Shown piece after piece: positions 1 to 9,091 of a DNA stretch of 64,000 bases. Positions within the stretch are counted from its first letter, which is position 1. Every line of letters starts with the position of its first letter. The stretch lies in contig NHDZ02000073.1 in the NCBI GenBank assembly GCA_002170485.2, positions 1-64,000 on the forward strand. Direction: 5' to 3'. Below the pieces are notes generated by a model. It was not told where the DNA came from and searched no databases. It saw only the letters and a program-made list of their open reading frames with translations. The position numbers were made by a program, and so were the translations under genes. This stretch comes from MED660 sp002691025. GTDB lineage: Bacteria; Myxococcota_A; UBA9160; UBA4427.

Positions 1-187
1 TTAACGGAGCACCCGGCCAGTGAAGTCATCCACCGGATCGAGCCCGGGATGCCTTCATCGTGTATTGGAGTCATGTTTTTACATGAGGCACCAAGAGATC
101 GCCAATTTCCTATCTTTTACATCAACTTTTTCGCCGCGAGCTGAGCCTGAGAGTTCTCGCAGCGCCTGATCTCTCCGGACGGTCCTC

Positions 188-203
188 GGGGCCATCCGGC
201 CCC
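188..203 (-). terminator. GC-rich hairpin downstream of the acyl ligase
   Basis: A GGGGCC / GGCCCC inverted repeat with a four-base loop lies about 50 bases beyond the stop of the minus-strand acyl ligase. It has no T-run, so it could be a weak or Rho-dependent stop, or chance in GC-rich DNA. The rest of positions 1-250 shows nothing recognisable. Confidence 0.25.
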
Positions 204-250
204 TCGCCAAGGCGACCCCTCGACCTCGTTCGATCCAGAAAGAAGCGCTC

Positions 251-1810
251 TCAACGAGACGACGCGTAGCGGGTCTTGAGCACCTTTTTCATGATCTTCC
301 CGGACTCGTTTTTCGGAAGATCGGGAAGTACAAGGACCTCGCGCGGAAGCTTGTAGGTCGGCAGGCGGCGCTTCAAAAGCTTCTTGAAGTCGGCGGGATT
401 AAATCTCTCCGGGTCCATCGGAACCACACACGCGATGATCCGTTCCCCCAACAACTCATCGACCGCCCCGATGACCGCACACTCGTGGACTTCGCCTGTG
501 GACGAAATCGCATCCTCGATTTCCCGAGCCGAAATCCGGTGTGCGCCCGCCTTGATGAAATCCTTGGAGCGCCCTTCAAGAAAGATGAATCCATCCTCGT
601 CGTACCGGGCCAGATCGCCTGTGTGATACCCCCGTTCATCAAGAACAGCGGCCGTGGCCTCCGGCTCACCCCAATAGCCCTTCATGATATTTGGACCCCG
701 GGCCATGATTTCTCCGACCTCGCCCGAATCCACATCGCTTCCGTCGGGTCTTTGGATGCGCAGCTCGACGCCGGGAAGGGGCTTCCCGATGGAACCCACC
801 TTCTGGGAAAGGGACTCGGGAGGAACATAAGCGAGGCGGGCAGACGCCTCCGTGGCCCCATACATGACAAAGATCTTCTTTCCAGGAAGGGAATCGATGA
901 GTCGACGAGTCAGGTCTGGACTCATGGCCCCGCCCGCCTGTGTCACATAACGCAGATCCGGAAGATTCCGCTCCGCGAACTTTGAACGATTCAAGAGAAT
1001 CGCAAAAGTAGAAGGAACGCCGGAAAAGCCCGTACAACTCTCTCTCTCCAGGGTATTCAGGGCCACGCTCGGATACTGGAAACGGTTTTCGATCACGACG
1101 GTTCCACCCACCGCCGCATGGGTGTTGAGAATCGATTTCCCATACACATAGTAGAAAGGCAACACCGCCAGAACACGGTCATCCGCTGTAAGTTCCAGAT
1201 ACTCCGTGATCGCCAGGACGTTGGAGACAAGATTCGCATGAGACAGTGTCGCCCCATGAGGTCGGCCGGTGCTTCCCGAGGTATAGACAATCGATGCGAC
1301 GTCCGTCTCAGACAAGACTGTACCCACCGACTCCGGGGAAGCGGAGTCCATGGCCTCTTCGTAGACAATGCCTCGGACCGTTTGCGGAAGAGGGTCGAGG
1401 TGGGAGCCGGCCCCCTTGACGAGAACAGCCTCCAGACCGTTTTCCAGTGAAACCACTTCGGAAACAAGACGAGCAAAACGAACGCTCACAAGCAGATAAC
1501 GAGCGTCACACCATCTGAGCGCGTTCGAAAGAGCGCCCCCATCCCAAGCCGTGTTGAGCGCCACCGCGATGCCGCCGGCCTTGAGAATCCCATAGTAGGA
1601 CTCGACATAGAAGGCGGAGTTCTCGGAAAGGAGTCCGACGCGATCGCCCTTACGCAGGCCTTGCTCGATCAAGACCCTGGCCAACCGATTGGAGGCGGCC
1701 TCCACCTCGCGATAGCTCCGCTCCCCCGCCTCTTCGACAAGGAAGAGCTTCTCCGGTCGCCTTTCGGCAACACGAGTCACGAAATCATGAAGCAGCTGTC
1801 CTTTTGACAA
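251..1810 (-). CDS. AMP-forming acyl-CoA / acyl-ACP ligase (ANL superfamily)
   Basis: 519 residues, normal for a class I adenylate-forming enzyme, which joins a carboxylic acid to CoA or a carrier-protein thiol through an acyl-AMP. Visible motifs are the ATP loop YTSGSTGRPHG at 176-186 (the usual Lys of PKG is His here), the adenine-binding MYGATE motif mid-protein, YHTGDLARYDEDG plus GRSKDFIKAGAHRIS at the hinge, and the C-terminal LPKNESGKIMKK motif with its catalytic Lys. The substrate cannot be read from sequence. It is transcribed away from the amidotransferase/ACP/NAD-synthase-like trio across a 438-base gap, and the free-standing ACP there is a plausible acceptor (inference). Acyl ligases of this type are known beside amidotransferase and ACP genes in exosortase-linked polysaccharide loci, but no exosortase is present here. 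Confidence 0.88.
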   Translation of the reverse strand: MSKGQLLHDFVTRVAERRPEKLFLVEEAGERSYREVEAASNRLARVLIEQGLRKGDRVGLLSENSAFYVESYYGILKAGGIAVALNTAWDGGALSNALRWCDARYLLVSVRFARLVSEVVSLENGLEAVLVKGAGSHLDPLPQTVRGIVYEEAMDSASPESVGTVLSETDVASIVYTSGSTGRPHGATLSHANLVSNVLAITEYLELTADDRVLAVLPFYYVYGKSILNTHAAVGGTVVIENRFQYPSVALNTLERESCTGFSGVPSTFAILLNRSKFAERNLPDLRYVTQAGGAMSPDLTRRLIDSLPGKKIFVMYGATEASARLAYVPPESLSQKVGSIGKPLPGVELRIQRPDGSDVDSGEVGEIMARGPNIMKGYWGEPEATAAVLDERGYHTGDLARYDEDGFIFLEGRSKDFIKAGAHRISAREIEDAISSTGEVHECAVIGAVDELLGERIIACVVPMDPERFNPADFKKLLKRRLPTYKLPREVLVLPDLPKNESGKIMKKVLKTRYASSR

Positions 1811-2248
1811 TGGTGATATCCACTACAGATCGGCGATAAACCGAACTTCCATCTCGTTTCGACTCACGAACCCGTCTCGGCCCTTGAGGCCAAGCCAGGT
1901 CATACGCTTCCAGACCGGATGAATCGGTCACCCCTCCACCGAGGGTTAGCGCAATCTCACAGCGACCTTTCACTCCGCTCACGGGCCTATCGAAACCTTC
2001 GCCAGGCCCGAAACGAAGGCTTCATCTATAACGGAATTGGGGGGTATAGGCCCCTTTATTGTGGGAACCGGTTCGACTTTGACCCTATGGGAGACTGAAT
2101 TCAGCCATTACCTTCCGCAGAGTTCTCAGCTTGAAGCAGGTCCGAACCGATATTGGGGAGTAGAGACAGAAGAGAACACGGTCACGCAGCCCCCCGTACG
2201 TCCCCTTTCAACCCAGAGCCCTCGAAGGCATGGAGCCCGAACCCCGAC
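1811..2248. other. Divergent intergenic region, ligase / amidotransferase
   Basis: This 438-base region separates two divergent transcription units and should hold both promoters. I could not find a convincing -35/-10 pair for either direction. A G-run and C-run pair around 2038-2055 followed by TTTATT could form a small hairpin. Open frames running through here into the amidotransferase lack its required Met-Cys start and are not counted as coding. Confidence 0.4.
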
Positions 2249-4180
2249 ATGTGTGGAATCGTTGGCATTCACAATCTGGCCGGAGCCCCCGTTGACGCCA
2301 GCCCGCTTGAGCGGATGCTCTCAACCCTGCATCACCGTGGGCCCGATGCCCGTGGAATCCAGGTGATGGGCCCCACCGCACTGGGACACGCCCGCCTGTC
2401 CATCATTGATCTCTCGGGGGGCGCCCAGCCGATGACCCACGAGACCGGCTCACTCACCATCACGTTCAACGGAGAAATCTTCAACTACATCGAGCTTCGG
2501 GAATCCCTGATTGAAAAAGGACACTCCTTCAAGACGCAGTCGGATACCGAAGTCATCCTTCACCTGTACCAGGAGAAGGGTGAGGACTGCGTCGATGATC
2601 TCAATGGACAGTTCGCTTTTTCGATCTGGGACCCTCAAGCAAAAAGACTCTTCCTGGCACGAGATCGAGTCGGCATCCGACCCCTCTACTATGCTCGCAC
2701 GCAGAACGAATTCATCTTCGCCTCCGAAATGAAGGCCATTCTTTCCCATGACCGTATCCATAGGGAGATGGATCTGGAAGCCCTGGATGAAACATTCACC
2801 TTCTGGTGCCCCGTTGCGCCTCGAACGATCTTTCGAAACATCCATGCGCTTCCCCCCGGTCATACCCTCACCATAGAGAATGGAGAACTTCGAAGTCGCT
2901 GCTACTGGCAACTTGAAATGGACACCAGCACAGCCGACCTCTCCGAAGAGCAGAGCATCGGCCAACTCCGGGAACTCCTGATGGATGCCACGAGCTTGCG
3001 GCTTCGATCCGATGTCCCGGTGGGCGCGTACCTCTCCGGCGGAATTGATTCCTCTGTCATTGCATCGATGATCTCGAAATGCAGCGACACCCCCTTGAGA
3101 ACATTTTCCGTCGCTTTCGAGGATCGTGAATTCGATGAGAGCCACTTCCAGCAAGAAGTCGTCGACTTTCTTGGGACACAGCATTCACAAGTCCGTTGCA
3201 CTCACAACGACATCGGATCAGTCTTTCCCGAGGTGGTGTGGCATGCTGAATCCCCATTGATCAGGACGGCCCCTGCGCCTCTATACATCCTCTCTCGCCT
3301 GGTTCAGGAAAACGACTTCAAGGTCGTCTTGACCGGAGAAGGCGCGGATGAGATCCTGGGTGGGTATGACATATTCAAGGAAGCCAAGATCCGGCGCTTC
3401 TGGGCCGCTATGCCCCAATCCAATCTACGACCTCTCCTCTTGAAGAAGCTCTATCCCTACATGGGAAACATCCAGTCTCAACCGGAGGCCTACCGCAAGG
3501 CCTTCTTCCATGTGCGACCGGAAGACCAGTCGAGCCCCTTCTTCTCCCACCTTCCGCGTTGGGAGCTGACCTCCGGCCTGAAACGTTTCTATTCAAGGCA
3601 GGTCAAGGCGGATCTGGAACCCTTTGACGTCTATGCCGAACAGGCAGAAAAACTGCCTGCCGATTATCCCAAATGGGATCACTTTGAACAGGCCCAATAC
3701 CTCGAAAGCACGATGCTCCTTCCCGGGTACATCCTGTCTTCCCAGGGAGACCGGATGGCCATGAGCCATTCCGTAGAGGGACGCTTCCCGTTCCTGGATC
3801 ACCGTGTGGTTGAGTTTGCCTCTCGACTTCCCGCGAATCTCAAGATGAAGGTATTGAACGAGAAATTCGCACTGAAACGCGCCATGGCAGACTTGATCCC
3901 CGCCACGATCTCCCAGAGGAAGAAGCAGCCTTATCGAGCTCCTGACGCGGTCAGTCTTCTCGGAAAGCGTGGCTCCCTGGACCGACCTGATTATATCGGT
4001 GAGGTCCTTTCCAGAAAATCCATCGAGGACACAGGACTCTTCGATCCGAACGCAGTCGAGAAATTGATCCAGAAATTCGAACGAGGCCGGGCCATTGGAG
4101 TCAGGGACAACATGGCCCTTGTCGGAATCGTCTCGACACAACTCGTCATGCAGCAATTCGTACACAAACTTCGGAGTTAG
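2249..4180 (+). CDS. asnB: Glutamine-hydrolysing asparagine synthase family amidotransferase
   Basis: 643 residues. The start is fixed by the MCGIVGI N-terminus: once Met is removed, Cys is the nucleophile of the class II glutaminase domain. That domain's other key residues are visible as R49, N74/E76 in FNGEIFN and D99. The synthetase domain carries the ATP-pyrophosphatase loop SGGIDSS at 263-269. The enzyme takes ammonia from glutamine and transfers it to an adenylated carboxylate, classically aspartate. Four bases separate it from the ACP gene, followed by the NAD-synthase-like gene. This context and its similarity to AsnB paralogues of polysaccharide or natural-product loci suggest a specialised amidation rather than plain asparagine supply (inference). 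Confidence 0.92.
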   Translation: MCGIVGIHNLAGAPVDASPLERMLSTLHHRGPDARGIQVMGPTALGHARLSIIDLSGGAQPMTHETGSLTITFNGEIFNYIELRESLIEKGHSFKTQSDTEVILHLYQEKGEDCVDDLNGQFAFSIWDPQAKRLFLARDRVGIRPLYYARTQNEFIFASEMKAILSHDRIHREMDLEALDETFTFWCPVAPRTIFRNIHALPPGHTLTIENGELRSRCYWQLEMDTSTADLSEEQSIGQLRELLMDATSLRLRSDVPVGAYLSGGIDSSVIASMISKCSDTPLRTFSVAFEDREFDESHFQQEVVDFLGTQHSQVRCTHNDIGSVFPEVVWHAESPLIRTAPAPLYILSRLVQENDFKVVLTGEGADEILGGYDIFKEAKIRRFWAAMPQSNLRPLLLKKLYPYMGNIQSQPEAYRKAFFHVRPEDQSSPFFSHLPRWELTSGLKRFYSRQVKADLEPFDVYAEQAEKLPADYPKWDHFEQAQYLESTMLLPGYILSSQGDRMAMSHSVEGRFPFLDHRVVEFASRLPANLKMKVLNEKFALKRAMADLIPATISQRKKQPYRAPDAVSLLGKRGSLDRPDYIGEVLSRKSIEDTGLFDPNAVEKLIQKFERGRAIGVRDNMALVGIVSTQLVMQQFVHKLRS

Positions 4181-4184
4181 ATTC

Positions 4185-4442
4185 ATGGATACTGCCGGTA
4201 ATCAGAAAAAAGTCAGGGCTTTCGTAGTGGAGAACCTCCTGCTCGGCGAGGAGGAAAACGATTTTTCGGACAGCCAATCCTTTCTCGAGTCCGGACTCAT
4301 CGACTCTACGGGCATTCTCGAGGTCATCGCCTTTCTCGAAGAGGAATACGAAATCACGATCGCGGACGAGGAGATGGTCCCCGACAATCTGGACTCCGTC
4401 GACAATATCGTGGCGTTCCTCCAGACCCGGCGGGTTGGCTGA
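4185..4442 (+). CDS. Stand-alone acyl carrier protein
   Basis: 85 residues, the size of a free ACP. Acidic, mostly helical, with the phosphopantetheine attachment serine at S41 in the GLIDSTGILEVI segment (the usual form is DSL or DSM). Helix 2 after the serine and the final LDSVDNIVAFL helix fit the ACP fold. It lies between the amidotransferase (4-base gap) and the NAD-synthase-like gene (14-base gap), and no fatty-acid synthase genes are nearby. It is therefore probably a dedicated carrier for this cluster rather than the fatty-acid AcpP. It needs a 4'-phosphopantetheinyl transferase encoded elsewhere. Confidence 0.85.
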   Translation: MDTAGNQKKVRAFVVENLLLGEEENDFSDSQSFLESGLIDSTGILEVIAFLEEEYEITIADEEMVPDNLDSVDNIVAFLQTRRVG

Positions 4443-4456
4443 AGGAGAATAGACCC

Positions 4457-5473
4457 ATGGGTTTGAATTCCGAACAAAAGAAAAGCGGCATCTCGTTCGA
4501 TGTTCTCGAACTCGACCGAACGGCAGCCACAGAGGAAATCGTAACCTCCATCCAATCCGTGGTGCTGAAGAAATTCCGGAAGCGCGGCGCTGTCGTAGGC
4601 ATTTCGGGTGGGATTGACAGCAGCGTTGTCGCTGCACTCTGCGTACGTGCACTCGGGCCTGAAAAAGTTCACCTTCTTCTCATGCCGGAAGGCGAGTCGG
4701 CCTCCACCGATGAATCCACGGAGTTGGGCCGAAGCCTCGCGAAAAGCCTCGGGGTCGAACCTCAACTCGAGGACATCACTTCCGTTCTTCAGGGGGCGGG
4801 GTGCTACGAACGACGGGATTCGGCCATACGAGAGGTGATTCCCGAATACGGGCCCGGCTGGAAATCCAAGATCGTCCTGCCCAGCGTAATCCAAAGTGAC
4901 CAGTTCCGGATCTTCTCCGTGGTCGCTCATTCACCCGAAGGTCAGGAAATCAAGGCCCGACTCAAGCCTGAGGGATACCTCGGCGTGGTCGCTGCAACGA
5001 ACTTCAAACAACGCACACGCAAGATGATGGAGTACTTCCACGCTGACCGACTGAACTTTGCAGTGGCGGGAACACCGAATCTGCTTGAATACGATCAGGG
5101 CTTCTTCGTCAAAGGCGGCGACGGTCTGGCGGACTTCAAGCCGATCGCGCACCTGTACAAATCACAGGTCTATCAACTCGCTGAGCACCTCGGGGTACCT
5201 GAAGAAATCTGCAGCAGACCCCCCACCACAGACACATACTCGCTTCCGCAATCCCAGGAAGAATTCTACTTCTCGCTCCCCTATGACCAGATGGACCTCT
5301 GCCTCTGGGCGAAAAACCACGGCGTCGATGCCCAGGAAACGGGAGCTGCTCTCGGGCTTTCGGCCGAACAGGTGGAGAGGGTCTATCGCGATATCGAAGC
5401 AAAACGACGAATGGCCGTGTATCTCCACGCCCAACCGGCCTTTTCAGGACGGCCGGATGGAGCAACTTCGTAG
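4457..5473 (+). CDS. NAD+ synthase-like ATP pyrophosphatase
   Basis: 338 residues of the N-type ATP-pyrophosphatase (NadE) family. The SGGIDSS loop is at 50-56, and a KSQVYQLAEHLGVPEEI segment matches the NAD synthetase core. The segment after PPTTDTYSLPQSQEEF differs from the DEDELG-type loop of canonical NadE. I recall NadE-like proteins of this form in clusters with AsnB and ACP genes. There is no glutaminase domain, so it would use free ammonia. It could be the cell's NAD synthase, but its place in an amidotransferase-ACP operon makes a specialised adenylating or amidating role equally plausible. Downstream, 152 bases separate it from the next gene. Confidence 0.8.
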   Translation: MGLNSEQKKSGISFDVLELDRTAATEEIVTSIQSVVLKKFRKRGAVVGISGGIDSSVVAALCVRALGPEKVHLLLMPEGESASTDESTELGRSLAKSLGVEPQLEDITSVLQGAGCYERRDSAIREVIPEYGPGWKSKIVLPSVIQSDQFRIFSVVAHSPEGQEIKARLKPEGYLGVVAATNFKQRTRKMMEYFHADRLNFAVAGTPNLLEYDQGFFVKGGDGLADFKPIAHLYKSQVYQLAEHLGVPEEICSRPPTTDTYSLPQSQEEFYFSLPYDQMDLCLWAKNHGVDAQETGAALGLSAEQVERVYRDIEAKRRMAVYLHAQPAFSGRPDGATS

Positions 5474-5625
5474 CAAAAGCCGCAGCGAACTCGTGATTTC
5501 ACAAAACGGCGAAGTTCATCCGCTCGGACAATCCCACCTTGATCTTCTCTGGTGTACGGTTTCCTTTCGATCTGTTGGCCGGCGCCAAGGCCATCGCGCA
5601 TGCCGGAACCACAAAGGAGATCTTG

Positions 5626-6759
5626 ATGCCCATCAGCCCCATGGATGAATTCCTCGCCCATCAGACCTGCGAGACGTTCGATCACGTCTTCACCAGTGAC
5701 CGGAATTTCTACGACCGGTACTACTTCAACATGCACCCTTCCAGTGATGAGCTCTTCCTCATCACGGGAATGGGTCAGTATCCCAATCTGGGCACCACGG
5801 ATGCGTTCGTCTCGGTTTCCCACGGCGAAACCATCTATGTGGTCAGGGCGTCTCGAGAGCTCGGAAGCGATCGCATGCAATCCCGCGTCGGGCCCTTCGG
5901 ATTCGAAGTCCTTGAAGGACTCAAGAAAGTCCGCGTCTACTGCGAACCCAATGAATGGGGACTCGCCTTCGACCTGACCTTCGACGGCACGGTCCCCGCC
6001 ATCGAGGAGCCCCGGACCTTTCAACGATACCCTCACGGACGAATCCATATGGACACATCGCGTTACTCCCAGGTCGGCGGCTGGAGCGGCCACCTAGAGG
6101 TCGGCGGAGAATCCTACACCGTCACCCCCGACAAATGGCGGGGTGCGCGAGATCACTCATGGGGGGTGAGAGCCATCGGAGAACCCGAGCCTCCGGGAAT
6201 TCGGGTCAAAGGGGCCACCACATCGGGGTTCGGAGGTTTCTTCCATACATGGCTTCCGATCCAGACCGAGGAGGGGTCTCTGTACAAGCTTTTCGCCGAA
6301 GAGGACCAGGATGGGAACCGACACGTCGAAGAGTCGGCGCACGTCCAGACCTTTGAGTCCGGAGGCGAAATCCGCACCATGGGTTCACCTCGTTTCCACT
6401 TCGACTACATCTCGGGAACCCGGGAGCTGAAGGGCGCACGGGTGGAACTGGAGGATGCCGACGGGCAGCCCCTGGAGATCGTCTGCACGCCACTTCGAAC
6501 GGTCTACCTCGCCGCAGGGTCCGGCTACATCCCCAACCCAGACTGGTCCCATGGGATGTATCAGGGCGAACTCAAAGTGGAGGGAAAAACCTTCGATATC
6601 AGCACCCCTGAGGCGCGCGCAGCCCTGGGCCCCCTCTATGAAACCCTCAGCCGATACGAACTCTCCACGGGGGAAGTCGGTTACGGACTCCTTGAGAATC
6701 TGGTCGTCGGCACCTACCGGCCCCACGGATTCAATGATCCGGGTGCCCAGGCCCCCTAG
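5626..6759 (+). CDS. DUF7064/DUF7065-like protein
   Basis: 377 residues. The start is chosen for the AAAGGAGA ribosome-binding site at 5613-5620, just ahead of ATG. No signal peptide or membrane segment. It is a beta-rich protein with the motif RGARDHSWGVR near residue 185, which I associate with the paired DUF7064/DUF7065 domains (distantly related to hydroxyneurosporene-synthase/CrtC-type beta proteins) common in mycobacteria and sterol- or terpenoid-metabolising proteobacteria. No catalytic function is established. Same strand as the amidotransferase-ACP trio, but a 152-base gap and its own strong ribosome-binding site mean it may be independent. Confidence 0.7.
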   Translation: MPISPMDEFLAHQTCETFDHVFTSDRNFYDRYYFNMHPSSDELFLITGMGQYPNLGTTDAFVSVSHGETIYVVRASRELGSDRMQSRVGPFGFEVLEGLKKVRVYCEPNEWGLAFDLTFDGTVPAIEEPRTFQRYPHGRIHMDTSRYSQVGGWSGHLEVGGESYTVTPDKWRGARDHSWGVRAIGEPEPPGIRVKGATTSGFGGFFHTWLPIQTEEGSLYKLFAEEDQDGNRHVEESAHVQTFESGGEIRTMGSPRFHFDYISGTRELKGARVELEDADGQPLEIVCTPLRTVYLAAGSGYIPNPDWSHGMYQGELKVEGKTFDISTPEARAALGPLYETLSRYELSTGEVGYGLLENLVVGTYRPHGFNDPGAQAP

Positions 6760-6792
6760 AAGACAAAGAGAAGAGCGACACCGACTCGACTC

Positions 6793-7347
6793 TCAGCCCG
6801 GCTGAGTCGGGCTGGCCGGAGATTTCAAAGGCCAATCCGGCGAGTCGGGCCTTCTGGAGACAGCACCCGGGTCGTGCACACTCGCCCGGTAGGTTTCAAG
6901 AGGCGTCCCGGAACGGGGATGGACCAGTTCGGAACCCACTTCACATAAGGGCTCAAGCACGAACGCACGCTCATGGAGGCGGGGATGGGGAACCTCGAGG
7001 CCCGGTTCATCCACGCATTCATCCCCATAGAGGAGCAGGTCCAGATCCAGAGTCCGCGGGCCAAAGCGCTCCGTCTGCCCCTCGCGCCTCCTTCCATGAC
7101 TCGCTTCAATGGCAAGCATGTGACGAAGCAGAACCGAGGGAGCCAACGCCGTCTCAAGAACCACCACGGCGTTCAAGTAAGAACCCTGATCGACTGGACC
7201 CACGGGCGCTGTCTCGTAGACGCTGGAGGCCCCGACCTCGCGGGTCTCTGAAAGTCGGGACAGGGCATCCCTGCCGGCCAAGAGCAAAGCACCCCGATCT
7301 CCCAGGTTCGACCCCAGCGCGACAAAGGCTTTTCGTCCCTGAACCAC
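6793..7347 (-). CDS. folK: 2-amino-4-hydroxy-6-hydroxymethyldihydropteridine pyrophosphokinase
   Basis: 184 residues from a GTG start preceded by a G-rich stretch; a TTG four codons upstream is possible. HPPK transfers pyrophosphate from ATP to hydroxymethyl-dihydropterin in folate synthesis. The N-terminal VALGSNLGDR motif, the signature RFGPRTLDLDLLLYG with its Mg-binding aspartates, and PHPRLHERAFVL are all present. The last 25 residues beyond the core are Pro/Ser-rich and probably disordered. It stands alone on the minus strand between two plus-strand blocks, with no other folate gene visible. Confidence 0.93.
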   Translation of the reverse strand: MVQGRKAFVALGSNLGDRGALLLAGRDALSRLSETREVGASSVYETAPVGPVDQGSYLNAVVVLETALAPSVLLRHMLAIEASHGRRREGQTERFGPRTLDLDLLLYGDECVDEPGLEVPHPRLHERAFVLEPLCEVGSELVHPRSGTPLETYRASVHDPGAVSRRPDSPDWPLKSPASPTQPG

Positions 7348-7768
7348 TCTTCCCCCCAAGCCTTTCGAAAAGTCTCGTCCGGACTGCCCTTTGAAAGCTT
7401 AGCCAGCTCCGGCCTTCGCCCTCAATCAGACCCTTTTTCGAGCCCACCTGGGCTCTTTGAGCCGCTCTCGCTCAATTTCAACGCGTTCCCCTCCCATCGG
7501 GCATCCCACGATGGGCAAACACACTCTACACTGGAAAAAAGCGTGACAGCACTGTTGCTTACCGCGAAGCCGCAACGAATGTGGCCACAAAAAGAGAACT
7601 TGTTCGCAAATTTGACCGGGCGGTCCCGAACCCGAATTCACGCTTGGGGCTGAAGGCAAGACCGACACGCCCGGTTTCATCCCACGAACGCAACCGCCAC
7701 TCAAAAAGAGTCCCTCGTCTTCGCCTTCCGCAGGTCGCGAAAGGGCTACTCAAAACCAAAGGCCGTCC
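7348..7768. other. Divergent intergenic region, folK / aminotransferase
   Basis: 421 bases between divergent genes. No clear promoter hexamers, repeats or RNA structure seen. Short open frames here, such as 7581-7772 plus, look basic and compositionally unlike protein, and I do not call them. Confidence 0.4.
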
Positions 7769-9091
7769 ATGACCCATCACCCGATTGGAACTTCGTCAAA
7801 CCTTTTGCCGGTGATGAAGACCGAGGTTCCCGGACCGCAATCACGCACCCTCGCCCAACGACTCTCCGCGGTCGAGGGGCAGGGCGTCACCTCTTTGTCG
7901 CCCCCGCCCATCTTCTGGGCTCGCGCGCAGGGTTCCAATGTCTGGGACGTCGATGAAAATCAATATCTCGATCTGACCGCGGCGTTCGGAGTCGCCAATG
8001 CCGGCCACGCCCACCCGTACGTCGTGGAATCCTTTCATCAGCAGGCCGAGACACTCCTCCACGGACTCGGTGACGTTCACCCATCGGATATCCGGCTCAC
8101 CCTCCTCGAAGAACTCGTCGCTCGATTTCCCGGTGGCCATGCCGCCAAGGCCGTCTTGGGCTCCAGTGGTTCCGATGCCGTCGAAGCCGCCTTGAAGACA
8201 GCCATCCTGGCCAGCGGCCGACCCGGCATTCTGGCCTTCGAAGGTTCCTACCATGGCGTTTCCCTTGGCACGCTCGATGTGAGTTGGCGGAGTGACTTCC
8301 GCGACCCCTTCCAGGACCGCGTCCCGCAGCAAACCCGCTTTGCCCGTTTTGGTGACCTTGTGCACGCCCAAGAAGTGGCCGATCAGTCGGAGGCAGAAGG
8401 CTTTGAGATCGGAGCCGTCCTGGTGGAACCGATCCAAGGCCGAGGCGGAGATCGAATTCCCCCTCGGGGGTTCCTGGCCGGCCTCCGCCAACTGTGTGAC
8501 GAACGCGGCTGGCTCCTGATCGTCGACGAGATCTTCACCGGGTTCGGACGCACGGGAAAACTGTGGGCTTCTGACCACGAATCTGTGGTGCCTGACCTCC
8601 TTTGCGTCGGGAAGGGGCTCGCGTCGGGCCTTCCCCTCTCAGCCTGCCTGGGTCGAACCGCTGTCATGGACGCCTGGCCGAAACCGGACCCCGAGGCCAT
8701 CCATACCCAGACCTTCCTTGGCCATCCCGCCAATTGCGCGGCCGCGCTCGCCTCCCTGGAACTGCTGGATCGGGAGGAAGGATTCGAAAAAACCCGGGCC
8801 CTGGGTGCCGCCGCCCGTTCCCAGCTGCAGGAAGGTCTGAAGGACGCCCCCTCGGTTCACGAGGTACGAGGCCTTGGGCTCCTCATGGCGGTCGAATTCA
8901 AATCCGGCCTCGACGCCGAAGCCCTCGCACACCGAGCCCTGGAGCGCGGCTTGATCCTCCTCCAAAGTGGGGAAAACGGATGCGTCGTTTCCATCACTCC
9001 ACCCCTTTCGATCGACACAAAAGCTCTCACCTATGCGATCGAGACGCTGATCGAAATCATCGGAGAAGTTGAAGAAATGAGATCCACATGA
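7769..9091 (+). CDS. Class III PLP-dependent aminotransferase
   Basis: 440 residues, typical for the acetylornithine/GABA/omega-aminotransferase group. Visible are the PLP phosphate-binding GSSGSDAVEAALK segment (131-143), the YHG motif at 161, the cofactor-ring aspartate D253 in IVDEIFTGFGRTG, and the Schiff-base lysine K282 in VGKGLASGLPLSA. These enzymes move amino groups onto aldehydes or ketones. The stop overlaps the LuxE-like start (ATGA), so the two are translationally coupled. With an acyl reductase two genes down, transamination of a fatty or other aldehyde to a primary amine is a reasonable inference. ATG at 7814 is an alternative start. Confidence 0.85.
   Translation: MTHHPIGTSSNLLPVMKTEVPGPQSRTLAQRLSAVEGQGVTSLSPPPIFWARAQGSNVWDVDENQYLDLTAAFGVANAGHAHPYVVESFHQQAETLLHGLGDVHPSDIRLTLLEELVARFPGGHAAKAVLGSSGSDAVEAALKTAILASGRPGILAFEGSYHGVSLGTLDVSWRSDFRDPFQDRVPQQTRFARFGDLVHAQEVADQSEAEGFEIGAVLVEPIQGRGGDRIPPRGFLAGLRQLCDERGWLLIVDEIFTGFGRTGKLWASDHESVVPDLLCVGKGLASGLPLSACLGRTAVMDAWPKPDPEAIHTQTFLGHPANCAAALASLELLDREEGFEKTRALGAAARSQLQEGLKDAPSVHEVRGLGLLMAVEFKSGLDAEALAHRALERGLILLQSGENGCVVSITPPLSIDTKALTYAIETLIEIIGEVEEMRST

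Noticed and set aside
1..144. Plus-strand frame open from the window start to a TGA at 142
   Set aside because: Only 47 codons, no start in view and no recognisable protein; could be the tail of an upstream gene but cannot be supported.
2450..3184. Minus-strand frame inside asnB
   Set aside because: Antisense to the conserved glutaminase and synthetase domains.
7581..7772. Short basic frame between folK and the aminotransferase
   Set aside because: No ribosome-binding site, low-complexity RP/KR content.
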